Source: a virus | Strand: one strand, 5' to 3' | DNA: 25,034 bases | Virus record (IMG/VR): IMGVR_UViG_3300027801_000152 | Coordinates: 1 to 25,034 of that record | In this document: one piece after another, positions 1-6,854 of the stretch | Layout: every line of letters begins with the position of its first letter | How positions within the stretch are numbered: position 1 is the stretch's first letter | Program-made: the position numbers and the translations under genes | Notes under the pieces: generated by a model | What the model was told of the DNA's origin: nothing | Seen by the model: only the letters and a program-made list of their open reading frames with translations | The model's database searches: none

Positions 1-1265
1 AGAACATTCATTTTATTTAATTCTGCTGCTCCACCGATTTGTGATACAACATCTTTTGCAGCTCCTGCAATATCACCCTCAAGTGCAAGTTGTCTTGCTT
101 TATTGAAGTTTAATTGTTTACCAATCATCATCGAAGCTTCCATTTCTTTTTCTATGGAAGATTCGAAATCTAATAATGAATTAGCAATCTTTGCAGTAGA
201 ACCTAAACTCATACCGAGTTTTCGAGCTTGAACTGCTGCCATTGCAAGGTTTTTACCACCATCTTTTGCGAAATCTGCAAATACCTCTGTGTTGGATGCT
301 AAATCTGCTATTACATCTCCAGGTCTTAAATCATTTGCCTGAGCAAGTTCACCAGTCATTTTCTGAAAGTTTAATGATGCATCATATGATGAACCAGTCA
401 AACTCATAAATTCTTTTGATAGTTTTATACTATCCTCGACCGTTATACCTAACAATCTCTTTTGTTTACCCAACGAAATCATATTCTCTTTGGTTGCTAA
501 ACTAACATCACCAAACGCATCCCCATATAATTTTGTTGTTGATGCGACCTCAACACCTAATAATTTTAATGTAGCGAGTGCAGCAGGGTCTGCAAATGCT
601 TTAGTTATTTTGATTGTTTGAGAAGCGGATGTACCGATTGAATCTTGTAAATCAATACCAAATGTAACTGCTTTCTTTAATGCCATTGCCATTGCTACAA
701 CTCCTGCGAGTAATAACAAATATGGATTTGCCAATAGTGCTTTACCAAATAGTACTGCTTGAGCATACATACCTTTCATAGCTGATTCACTCAGATTAAG
801 TGTACCTAATAATTTCTCTGTAAGTTGATGTTGTGCTTGAACCTTTGAAACCATACCCTCTTGCCTACTAAAAATACCTTTAGTCATTTTAAGTTCATCA
901 CCAAGTAATTTTGCTTTTTTCAAAGCATCTTTTGTACCTATGGTTTGTAGCTTTCTAATTTGGTCTGCTGATTTTGCTATCTGCTTTTTATGTGCAGCAA
1001 TATCAAAGTTTAATGCGGATTCTTTATCTGTAATTGAGAGTAATTCTTCTTGAGTATCATATATACCTTGAGCAATCTTTAATTCTTTCTTTCTAGTCTC
1101 AAAACCTATTTTTAACTGATTTATTCTTTGTTTTTGGTGTTCGGATGCTTTGCCTTCTTGCTCAGAAATTGTCTTAGCATAAGATGCTATTATTTTCTTG
1201 AGTTTTTCTTGTTTTTCTGTTAAGTCGAGAATCGCTTCAGCATTCTCTATAGCCCGATTAGCCAT
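1..1265 (-). CDS. Tail tape measure protein, N-terminal part (cut by window edge)
   Basis: The reading frame opens at an ATG at 1265 and stays open to base 1, giving 421 complete codons of a longer protein. Residues 1-150 are rich in Lys, Glu and Gln and look coiled-coil. A strongly hydrophobic segment at about 175-196 follows. The rest is Ala/Leu/Lys-rich helical sequence with stretches such as LALEGDIAGAAKDVVSQIGG near the cut, typical of tape measure proteins of marine myoviruses. The tape measure sets tail length and fills the tube before DNA ejection. Its place directly after tube and tail-chaperone genes supports the call. A Shine-Dalgarno-like AGGGA precedes the start, and the gap to the previous gene is only 13 bases. 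Family assignment is by sequence character and gene order; the C-terminal part is not visible. Confidence 0.8.
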   Translation of the reverse strand, partial: MANRAIENAEAILDLTEKQEKLKKIIASYAKTISEQEGKASEHQKQRINQLKIGFETRKKELKIAQGIYDTQEELLSITDKESALNFDIAAHKKQIAKSADQIRKLQTIGTKDALKKAKLLGDELKMTKGIFSRQEGMVSKVQAQHQLTEKLLGTLNLSESAMKGMYAQAVLFGKALLANPYLLLLAGVVAMAMALKKAVTFGIDLQDSIGTSASQTIKITKAFADPAALATLKLLGVEVASTTKLYGDAFGDVSLATKENMISLGKQKRLLGITVEDSIKLSKEFMSLTGSSYDASLNFQKMTGELAQANDLRPGDVIADLASNTEVFADFAKDGGKNLAMAAVQARKLGMSLGSTAKIANSLLDFESSIEKEMEASMMIGKQLNFNKARQLALEGDIAGAAKDVVSQIGGAAELNKMNV

Positions 1266-1278
1266 TCCTATTCCCTAT

Positions 1279-1491
1279 TTAGAATCCTAGCTCTTTATCA
1301 TACTTTGTGTATTTTGCTGGATTCTTTTTAAAATCCGTTATGAAATCTGCAACATCTTTATTACCTTTATCGATAATTTTTTGAATTTTCTTATCACTAA
1401 GTCTTTGAATGTCTCGTTTCAAGCGAGCAAAGAAACCCTCTAACAATCCTGCTTCGTGTAATTTCTTTAATTGTGATTCTTTTATTCTCAT
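1279..1491 (-). CDS. Small basic protein between tail chaperone and tape measure
   Basis: A 70-residue Lys-rich, probably helical protein beginning MRIKESQLKKLHEAG. I chose the ATG at 1491 because AAGGA lies seven bases upstream; the frame is open further up to a TTG at 1518, but that has no good ribosome binding site and overlaps a conserved promoter-like motif. There are no Cys motifs or membrane segments. It sits between the frameshifted chaperone and the tape measure, so it is probably co-expressed with them and may act in tail assembly. I do not recognise a family. The LHE/A near residue 13 resembles a prohead-protease site, but the tail position argues against processing. Confidence 0.7.
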   Translation of the reverse strand: MRIKESQLKKLHEAGLLEGFFARLKRDIQRLSDKKIQKIIDKGNKDVADFITDFKKNPAKYTKYDKELGF

Positions 1492-1518
1492 TGATTTATC
1501 CTTGTGTGATATTACCAA

Positions 1519-1530
1519 TAATAAATATCA
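1519..1530 (-). promoter_or_regulatory. Conserved intergenic 12-mer, candidate late promoter (copy 1)
   Basis: Plus-strand TAATAAATATCA, read as TGATATTTATTA in gene direction. It lies five bases after the frameshift ORF stop and 27 bases before the ATG at 1491. Identical copies lie upstream of three other minus-strand genes. Promoter function is inferred from position only. Confidence 0.45.
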
Positions 1531-1535
1531 AGTTT

Positions 1536-1733
1536 CTATTTTTTTGGTGTAGATTGACGGCGAGATTTCATATCATCGTTTTCTTTTTTACGAGAGTCAA
1601 TCATCTTGTTCATGTAGTATGTTCTAAGATGGATGGGCATATGATACAACTCGGTGAAAGTGAATCCTTCTCCGTGAAATACCATTGAAAATATTTGGTC
1701 GTGAAGTGTCTGTTTATAGTTCGGACTCAGGCC
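1536..1733 (-). CDS. Frameshifted C-terminal extension of the gp26-like tail assembly chaperone
   Basis: In the +1 (equivalently -2) frame relative to the preceding gene, 65 codons run open from the end of a seven-T tract (sense strand) to a TAG at 1536. The product starts GLSPNYKQTLHDQIFSMVFH and continues with GFTFTELYHMPIHLRTYYM, a compact motif-rich sequence that looks like real protein, not an antisense shadow. The only internal ATG of note (1685) has no Shine-Dalgarno, so independent initiation is unlikely. A slip on TTT TTT T would join residue 251 of the upstream protein to this segment, giving a product of about 316 residues. Short and long forms of a tail assembly chaperone made by programmed frameshift just before the tape measure are a known feature of long-tailed phages. 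The slip itself is inferred. Confidence 0.7.
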   Translation of the reverse strand, partial: GLSPNYKQTLHDQIFSMVFHGEGFTFTELYHMPIHLRTYYMNKMIDSRKKENDDMKSRRQSTPKK

Positions 1734-2487
1734 AAAAAAATCGTATCCCTATAGGTATATTTACCTTATGGGATTCTCCTATTTGACTTGTATATTCTGC
1801 TTCAAATTTAATATCTGGTTGGATGTCTACTAAATGTGCACGAAATTCTCGGGTATCTCTAGCAAGAAACTGATTATCTACAAAGTCATTAATCTTTGTT
1901 CTATCGGTTTCACCATCTACTGAAATAAGTTGTTTCTTCAATCGTGTAGTTAACTCATTGGAAACTCCAGTTGCTTGAGTTATTTTCTTATAACCCTCAA
2001 CTTCGTTTTCAACTTCCCGTTCACTCTTATGTGTCATTAATTTAAATTCAATCACTCGTTTAGAATGTGGTAATGTAAATTTAAATTTATTTCCATTCTT
2101 AAATAAAGATTCATCAATCTTTTTAGTCTCTAATTTTGTTAAATCAAATGTATGTTCTACTTCAAGACCCGTATCGGGGTCATTTATATTTACTACATAA
2201 TCCTTACCATAACCCAAAACTCTTGTACCCAACATTAGTGCGTTTTTATCCCCCACTAACATATCATCCAATTTTACTTTGGGATTTGCTATTACGGATT
2301 CGAGTAATCTATCAATCACTAATCCCTTTTCAATTAAATTTGAAGAAGTTAGAATATCTTCTTCTCTTGCAGTCATATACTTGACTTCTATTGTTCCACT
2401 ACTTAATGGACTATCCTTTGGATAAAGTAAACCTTTTGAAGGCAGTGATAGTTCTTCAGTAGGAAATGTGTACTGATTATCAGCCAT
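1714..2487 (-). CDS. 26: gp26-like baseplate/tail assembly chaperone protein (0-frame form)
   Basis: A 257-residue protein. The N-terminal signature LPSKGLLYP, then IEVKYMTAREEDILTS and KGLVIDRLLESVI, matches the T4 gp26-like baseplate family (Pfam T4_baseplate) as I know it. T4 gp26 is classed as a baseplate hub assembly factor. Here the gene lies between tube and tape measure, exactly where tail assembly chaperones sit in other long-tailed phages, so that role is more likely. The start is an ATG with AGGAG upstream. The last residues read FFWPESEL, and the two Phe codons fall in a seven-T run where a frameshift would give the longer form. About 75 bases separate it from the membrane protein gene upstream. 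Confidence 0.8.
   Translation of the reverse strand: MADNQYTFPTEELSLPSKGLLYPKDSPLSSGTIEVKYMTAREEDILTSSNLIEKGLVIDRLLESVIANPKVKLDDMLVGDKNALMLGTRVLGYGKDYVVNINDPDTGLEVEHTFDLTKLETKKIDESLFKNGNKFKFTLPHSKRVIEFKLMTHKSEREVENEVEGYKKITQATGVSNELTTRLKKQLISVDGETDRTKINDFVDNQFLARDTREFRAHLVDIQPDIKFEAEYTSQIGESHKVNIPIGIRFFWPESEL
1734..1740 (-). promoter_or_regulatory. Putative slippery site for programmed frameshifting
   Basis: Seven consecutive T residues in the sense strand, read CGA TTT TTT TGG in frame, six codons before the stop. A tRNA-Phe can re-pair perfectly after moving +1 on TTT TTT T; a -2 slip gives the same new frame. The new frame is open for 65 codons, while the -1 frame stops after about three. 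Confidence 0.6.
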
Positions 2488-2560
2488 TATTATTTCTCCT
2501 ATGAAATGTGTTTAAAACCATTATACTTATAACTATTAATTTACTTTCGTAAAATCAAAT

Positions 2561-2785
2561 TTATTTTTTTCCTAATACTTTTTCAGCTCCTGCGATTCCA
2601 AATGAACCTAAAGTGGTGAATAGGAATGAATTGTAAACAACATCGTTGATTACTAAATCTTTACCCATAATACCAGTTACAACATCTGCACCTGCAAATA
2701 ATACCATTACAGCAAACGCACCAAACCCTATGATTGATTTCTCGTTATATGAGTTATCATCTTTAAAAATGTCTTTAAAAGCCAT
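2561..2785 (-). CDS. Small membrane protein between tube and tail chaperone
   Basis: A 74-residue protein. After a charged N-terminus (about 1-16) comes a hydrophobic segment, FGAFAVMVLFAGADVVTGIM (about 21-40), then a short polar turn and a second apolar stretch, YNSFLFTTLGSFGIAGA (about 51-67), ending in KVLGKK. Two membrane helices with charged ends recall small holins or other phage inner-membrane proteins, but nothing identifies a lysis role and no lysis genes are nearby. The start is an ATG with AAGGA eight bases upstream, 18 bases after the tube gene, so it is probably co-transcribed with it. Confidence 0.7.
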   Translation of the reverse strand: MAFKDIFKDDNSYNEKSIIGFGAFAVMVLFAGADVVTGIMGKDLVINDVVYNSFLFTTLGSFGIAGAEKVLGKK

Positions 2786-2803
2786 TGTATTTTCCTTATG
2801 GTT

Positions 2804-3295
2804 TTAGAACGAGAGTACTGCGTAATCGTAACGTAGTGTTAACGATATATCAGCAACATCTGTTCCATTAGCAAAATCTAAATCATTGAAGTTTGCAGTT
2901 TGAATGAAAGCACCATGTAGTACCCATTCTTCAACCTTATCACCGACTGGTCCTAAAAGATTGAAACGAACTTCTTTTTTATAAAAGTCTGCATATCCAT
3001 CGCGACCTGTTACTGATTCGTGATGTAATCTTACCCATTCCATTACTGCTTGTGCACCACTTGGAACGATTGGGTCATATAGAGTTATCTCTAATGGCTC
3101 CCACGTACCTTTACCCTTAACATATCGTTTTACATTGATATGGTTAAGTTCGATTTCTTCAAAAGTAATCTGTGGTCTATTAGCTGTCTTTACGAAATAA
3201 GATGGTATCCCATCAATATACATAATGAACCTATTCTTTGTTTTCGGTTCAAATGCTTTAAAAAAGATTTCATCTGTTGTTAGTATGTCGGCCAT
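2804..3295 (-). CDS. 19: Tail tube protein, gp19-like
   Basis: A 163-residue protein, the same size as T4 gp19 and matching the phage T4 gp19 tube family. It has NRFIMYIDGIPSYFVKTANR near the N-terminus, a basic central strand (HINVKRYVKGKGTWEPLEIT), and a C-terminal LTLRYDYAVL strand. Hexamers of this protein stack to form the inner tube that crosses the host envelope on sheath contraction. The start is an ATG with GGAGA six bases upstream. In T4 the tube gene follows the sheath gene directly; here a plus-strand cassette and a terminator lie between them, and a candidate promoter motif sits about 40 bases before this start. Confidence 0.9.
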   Translation of the reverse strand: MADILTTDEIFFKAFEPKTKNRFIMYIDGIPSYFVKTANRPQITFEEIELNHINVKRYVKGKGTWEPLEITLYDPIVPSGAQAVMEWVRLHHESVTGRDGYADFYKKEVRFNLLGPVGDKVEEWVLHGAFIQTANFNDLDFANGTDVADISLTLRYDYAVLSF

Positions 3296-3335
3296 TGCCT
3301 ATCTCCGTTTAAATTAATGCTGTTTTTTTCTTCGA

Positions 3336-3347
3336 TAATAAATATCA
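3336..3347 (-). promoter_or_regulatory. Conserved intergenic 12-mer, candidate late promoter (copy 2)
   Basis: Exact TAATAAATATCA on the plus strand, 40 bases upstream of the tube ATG. Because a bidirectional terminator separates the tube from the sheath, the tube gene needs its own promoter; this motif is the best candidate seen. Confidence 0.5.
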
Positions 3348-3383
3348 GGTTCTTAAAAAATGTGTAATTTCTTACATCATTCT

Positions 3384-3410
3384 TTGAAGTTTTATTGAAG
3401 TTTTTTGAAA
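3384..3410 (+). repeat. Helically phased TTGAA repeats upstream of promoter
   Basis: TTGAAGTTTT occurs twice with an 11-base period (3384 and 3395), followed by TTGAAA at 3405, just before the -35 box at 3418. The spacing of about one helical turn puts the repeats on one DNA face, as for an activator or operator site or an UP-like element. Binding is inferred. Confidence 0.35.
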
Positions 3411-3417
3411 ATAATCC

Positions 3418-3447
3418 TTGACTTGTATAGTATTTATGTTGTATATT
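3418..3447 (+). promoter_or_regulatory. Sigma70-type promoter P1 of plus-strand cassette
   Basis: TTGACT (3418-3423), an 18-base spacer and TATATT (3442-3447), followed by AAGGTA. It is on the opposite strand to all surrounding tail genes and points at the 29-codon ORF at 3474. It nearly matches P2 in both boxes, in spacing and in flanking bases. Confidence 0.65.
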
Positions 3448-3473
3448 AAGGTATAAGAAATGGAAGATAAATA

Positions 3474-3563
3474 ATGAGTTGTAATAAATGTAAAAAAATA
3501 AAAGCAGTAGTAGTGTATAAGGGTAATAAATATTGTAATTGGTATTGTGCGAAAAAAAAATAA
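3474..3563 (+). CDS. 29-residue putative zinc-binding microprotein
   Basis: The reading frame ATG to TAA encodes 29 residues: MSCNKCKKIKAVVVYKGNKY then CNWYCAKKK. Two Cys pairs, C-x2-C (3 and 6) and C-x3-C (21 and 25), spaced 14 residues apart, form a minimal zinc-knuckle or zinc-ribbon pattern. The rest is strongly basic, which would suit nucleic-acid binding. A weak GGAAG lies about eight bases before the ATG, and promoter P1 is just upstream. At this length an ORF can arise by chance, but the four ordered Cys and the promoter make a real gene plausible. No family is recognised. Confidence 0.5.
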   Translation: MSCNKCKKIKAVVVYKGNKYCNWYCAKKK

Positions 3564-3571
3564 AAAAACAC

Positions 3572-3601
3572 TTGACTTATATGGCGAAATGGCCTTATAT
3601 T
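3572..3601 (+). promoter_or_regulatory. Sigma70-type promoter P2 of plus-strand cassette
   Basis: TTGACT (3572-3577), an 18-base spacer and TATATT (3596-3601), followed by AAGGTA. It shares CTTGACTTrTAT and TATATTAAGGTA with P1, so the two are probably duplicates. It lies 26 bases before the ATG at 3628. Confidence 0.7.
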
Positions 3602-3627
3602 AAGGTAACAAATAAAGGAAATAAAAT

Positions 3628-3876
3628 ATGATTAAGATAAAACAACAAATTAGGGGATTAAATTCACTGTCAGAACTGAATGAATTATCTTCCTATATTA
3701 ATGATTGTAAGACTATGTTGGGAAAATCATCGTTATGTGTTGGAGCTAAGGTTTATGTTGTTCAAAAGACAAAGAAAACTCCTGGTGTCATCACTAAGAT
3801 GAATATTAAAAAGGCTATTGTTGATATGAATGGTAGGTTGTATAATGTTCCTTTTGCTATGTTAGAACTAATGTAA
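3628..3876 (+). CDS. Small phage protein of the plus-strand cassette, unknown function
   Basis: An 82-residue protein, the only solid plus-strand gene in the window. The start is an ATG with AAAGGAA seven bases upstream and promoter P2 close by. The N-terminal third is helical (LNSLSELNELSSYINDCKTM). The C-terminal half, GAKVYVVQKTKKTPGVITKM followed by KKAIVDMNGRLYNVPF, reads as a small beta-barrel of KOW/Tudor-like character, with a basic face that might contact RNA or protein. This fold guess rests only on strand pattern. With its own promoters and terminator in the reverse orientation, it looks like moron cargo: an accessory gene expressed apart from the late structural operon. Confidence 0.75.
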   Translation: MIKIKQQIRGLNSLSELNELSSYINDCKTMLGKSSLCVGAKVYVVQKTKKTPGVITKMNIKKAIVDMNGRLYNVPFAMLELM

Positions 3877-3886
3877 TTATATTAGA

Positions 3887-3987
3887 TTCGTGGGTTGCCG
3901 ATATACTACGATAATTTGGAATCGGTTTGGGTTATGTAGTGTTTCACGAAATTAGAAACAACCCTTGTGAGTTAGGTGGTTAAACTC
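3887..3987 (+). ncRNA. Candidate structured RNA or 3' UTR after the cassette gene
   Basis: No convincing ORF is seen here, but complementary segments are dense. TTCGTG (3887-3892) pairs with CACGAA (3945-3950). CCGAT (3898-3902) pairs with ATCGG (3921-3925). The loop of that hairpin, ATACTAC (3903-3909), pairs with GTAGTGT (3936-3942), which would make a pseudoknot. GGGTTG (3892-3897) can alternatively pair with CAACCC (3959-3964). GAGTT/AACTC (3969-3973, 3983-3987) is a further hairpin. It lies between the ORF stop and the terminator on the same transcript. It could be a stable small RNA or a protective 3' end. No known RNA family was recognised. Confidence 0.35.
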
Positions 3988-4014
3988 TCAAAATTTATTC
4001 ATTGTGACCTCCTA

Positions 4015-4053
4015 AAAAGAAAAACCCACAGTCATTTAAGATTGTGGGTTTTT
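4015..4053. terminator. Bidirectional intrinsic terminator
   Basis: AAAACCCACAGTC (4021-4033) pairs with GATTGTGGGTTTT (4040-4052), a 13-base-pair stem with one G-U pair around the loop ATTTAA. T residues follow on the plus side and A residues precede it, so it can end both the plus-strand cassette transcript and the minus-strand transcript leaving the sheath gene (stop at 4080). Confidence 0.85.
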
Positions 4054-4079
4054 CGTATAAGCTATTTTATAAGTTAAAC

Positions 4080-6419
4080 TTATTCAGGAAATGCTGCACC
4101 TGTTGGTTGAATTACAAAGTCAAGTACAATGAACTCAGCAGTTCGTGTAGGTTGGATAAATATCTGTCCTACTAACTGGTTTCTATCAACAACATCTGGT
4201 GTGTTGTTAGAATCATCCATTACTACTTTAAATGCACTTAAACCACTATTTGATTGAACACTCGCTAAGAAAGGATTAACGATTCCTAAGAATCTATTTC
4301 TTGTTGCGGATGTGTTTTGTTCAAATACTAAGTATCTTGATGAAGAAGCAATGAACTTACGAAGTCTGATTAACAATCTTCGTACATTGATTCTATCAAG
4401 TGCACTTGGTTTACCTTGTAGTGTTTTCTGTCCGAAAACTACAACACCTTGACCTGGGAATGAAGCGATTGGATTCAAACGACCTTCATACAAATCATCT
4501 CGTTCTGTATGTGTTAGTCGTGTTTTTGCTTCCAATACTGAACTCAATCCACCTCTGTTTAAACCAGCAGGAGCAAACCATTCGTGTGCTACACTATCTG
4601 TGAAACTAATCACACCAGGTATCACTACGGAAGGCGGAACCCACATTGGTTTATTCTTTACTGAATCAAGTATCTTGACCCAAGGATAATATACACCAGC
4701 ATAATTCGTATCCAATGTTTTAATATCATTGATTGAATTAGCTACACTTCTACCCCATCTTGAACCATCCATTACATAAAAAGCATCTGCACGAGCTTCT
4801 ACTTTTGATATAGCGTGGTTTGAAACGGAATTGTGATATTCGTGTATAATACCAGGTGTTACAAGTAAGTTAATATCAAACTCATCTGGGTTTGATACAG
4901 CATTAATTGCTCGTTTGTACGCGATTGAACCACTAGCAGTAGTACCACTACAATCTAAACCTTGTTGGTTTGTTGCAGAAATATCATTACCAGTTGCTTT
5001 CAATACAGTCGGGTCATCTCCATCAAATCCATGCTGAAAAGGAATTATAAATTTTCTTTGAGCTTTCGCTGAAAGAGCTAATGTAATTGCCTCTGCTGCT
5101 ACTGATTCTTGGGTATCCCCTATTGTAGTTGCATCCGCGTGTCCTAACATATTCTCTAAACTGAATACTGCATTATTACCAGTACCAGCACTTGCAGGTA
5201 TTGGTGATGTGAATGCTTTATTGTCAGTATTTGAGAAATCCCAACCATAGTACACATTTTGGTCAAATACACCGAGTGTGTTAGTTTGTTGTGAAACAAA
5301 ACTTGCACTTGGGATTTGTGTAGTACCGAGAACTGGGTTAGATGCTGCTGCAAATCCATGTGGTAATAAATCTGATGCTATTCCCTCAAGATTTGAAGAG
5401 TAATCACTTAGATATACATGAACTGATTGATTTGGCCAATCACCATTGTAGGTAAGTTTGCCTTCTGTATCAATTGTTACATATCTATCACCAATTGCTC
5501 TTGGTACAAAGTTTACTGAATCAGGGTCAAAGCTAAGGTTGGTGAACTCTTCAAGAACTTCACCATCATTGTTTTCGCCTGGATTGTTTCTTAATACACG
5601 GAGTGCAAAAGAACCATAATCAGAACCTGGTACATTAGCTGCTGTTGTCAAATCTGCTACTGCAATCTTGAAATCATCATTTACATTCGTACCATGCGAA
5701 CGAGTATTAACTTTAAATAAATTTTTTCTAGCTCCACCACTTAATTGTGATACAATATAAGGTGTTGTTGCTACTTTGTAATCGTGTGTAAAATCATCAC
5801 CAGTTGCAGTTGAAGCTGAGACTAAACTCATACTTACATTAGCATCAAATCCATTACTTGAATGGAATTTTTTAAATGATTTATACACATATACATTTGT
5901 GTTAGTTGTTTGTGGGTCTGTTCCGAATACTTTTTCGATGTAATCATCCGAACCTGTATCAAAACTTATTGTTTTTGCAGATACACTACCTATTGTGATA
6001 GAGCCTCCAGCAAAATCAGCTCCCGCTGCTAAAGATGCACTCGCTGCACCACCTAAATCCAACGTATTACTTAGTCTTGATGGTTTTAAAACTGCTGCAG
6101 TATATGTTCCGAGTGAACTTGATAAGTTAACTCTAACTGCAGAATGTTTATATCCACCGATTCCTAATACACGAACTATGGTGACGGTCGGAGCATTCTT
6201 TATATATTCTTGGACGGTATATGGTACATAAAATCGAGTATCTAAACCACCAAAGATATTTTCAAATTCCGAAAAACTTGTTACTTGTGTTGGTACAAAC
6301 GCCGGACCTTTAACTGTCGGTCCAATGATTGCAGCTCCAATATCAGCAATACCTTGTGGTAGGAAAGATAAATCTTTTTCTCTTGTAAATACACCTGGTG
6401 AGACTATTCTCTCGGCCAT
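4080..6419 (-). CDS. 18: Tail sheath protein, gp18-like
   Basis: A 779-residue protein, longer than T4 gp18 (about 660). The N-terminus, RIVSPGVFTREKDLS, is the usual sheath opening that threads into neighbouring subunits. Residues about 20-85 carry GPTVKGPAFVPTQVTSFSEF and YVPYTVQEYIKN, also typical. The C-terminal third holds the conserved core, including SLRRGG-like GLNRGGLSSV, RRLLIRLRKFIASSS and the final TRTAEFIVLDFVIQPTGAAF. The middle (about 110-500) is a Ser/Thr/Asn-rich variable insert that probably forms outward domains and explains the extra length. The protein polymerises around the tube and contracts to drive infection. The start is an ATG with AGGAG upstream. The gene is followed by the bidirectional terminator. 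Confidence 0.93.
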   Translation of the reverse strand: MAERIVSPGVFTREKDLSFLPQGIADIGAAIIGPTVKGPAFVPTQVTSFSEFENIFGGLDTRFYVPYTVQEYIKNAPTVTIVRVLGIGGYKHSAVRVNLSSSLGTYTAAVLKPSRLSNTLDLGGAASASLAAGADFAGGSITIGSVSAKTISFDTGSDDYIEKVFGTDPQTTNTNVYVYKSFKKFHSSNGFDANVSMSLVSASTATGDDFTHDYKVATTPYIVSQLSGGARKNLFKVNTRSHGTNVNDDFKIAVADLTTAANVPGSDYGSFALRVLRNNPGENNDGEVLEEFTNLSFDPDSVNFVPRAIGDRYVTIDTEGKLTYNGDWPNQSVHVYLSDYSSNLEGIASDLLPHGFAAASNPVLGTTQIPSASFVSQQTNTLGVFDQNVYYGWDFSNTDNKAFTSPIPASAGTGNNAVFSLENMLGHADATTIGDTQESVAAEAITLALSAKAQRKFIIPFQHGFDGDDPTVLKATGNDISATNQQGLDCSGTTASGSIAYKRAINAVSNPDEFDINLLVTPGIIHEYHNSVSNHAISKVEARADAFYVMDGSRWGRSVANSINDIKTLDTNYAGVYYPWVKILDSVKNKPMWVPPSVVIPGVISFTDSVAHEWFAPAGLNRGGLSSVLEAKTRLTHTERDDLYEGRLNPIASFPGQGVVVFGQKTLQGKPSALDRINVRRLLIRLRKFIASSSRYLVFEQNTSATRNRFLGIVNPFLASVQSNSGLSAFKVVMDDSNNTPDVVDRNQLVGQIFIQPTRTAEFIVLDFVIQPTGAAFPE

Positions 6420-6518
6420 TGTTATTCTCCTATTTATTGATTATTTGTCATAGATAAAACTATACACTATATAAGTATAAAGCTAAATCACCAAACGATA
6501 TCAGCTTAGAGAAATTTC

Positions 6519-6818
6519 TTAACTATTCGGTGTAAATTCACCAGTACCAATATCTAAATTACCAGCACCATACTTGTCGTTAAGTTCTTTTACTAACTTT
6601 TGTTCATTTTGTTGATTTTCAGCATATCTGGTTTCTAATTCTATTTCAGTTTGTTCTAAACCATCCAGTTGTTGCTGTAATAATATTTTACGAACTTTAA
6701 TAACACCAAAATCACTTTGTATGGTATTGTATGAAGTACGTAAAGTTTCAAGGGATTTTAACTCATCCTCTGAAAATACTATTTTTGTTTTATCCACTTT
6801 TGTTTGCTTTTCAGCCAT
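6519..6818 (-). CDS. Small coiled-coil protein upstream of the sheath gene
   Basis: A 99-residue protein dominated by a heptad-like helix from about residue 17 to 80, rich in Gln, Glu, Leu and Lys, ending in the short tail YGAGNLDIGTGEFTPNS. Small coiled-coil proteins ending in a similar GEFTP stretch occur beside structural genes in T4-like marine phages, to my recollection; no function is established that I know of. The start is an ATG with AGGAG upstream. A relaxed version of the candidate late-promoter motif lies 36 bases before it. It may be a structural or assembly helper, but this is a guess from position. Confidence 0.75.
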   Translation of the reverse strand: MAEKQTKVDKTKIVFSEDELKSLETLRTSYNTIQSDFGVIKVRKILLQQQLDGLEQTEIELETRYAENQQNEQKLVKELNDKYGAGNLDIGTGEFTPNS

Positions 6819-6854
6819 ATCATAACTCCTTTATAATAATGTTTATTCGGTTGT

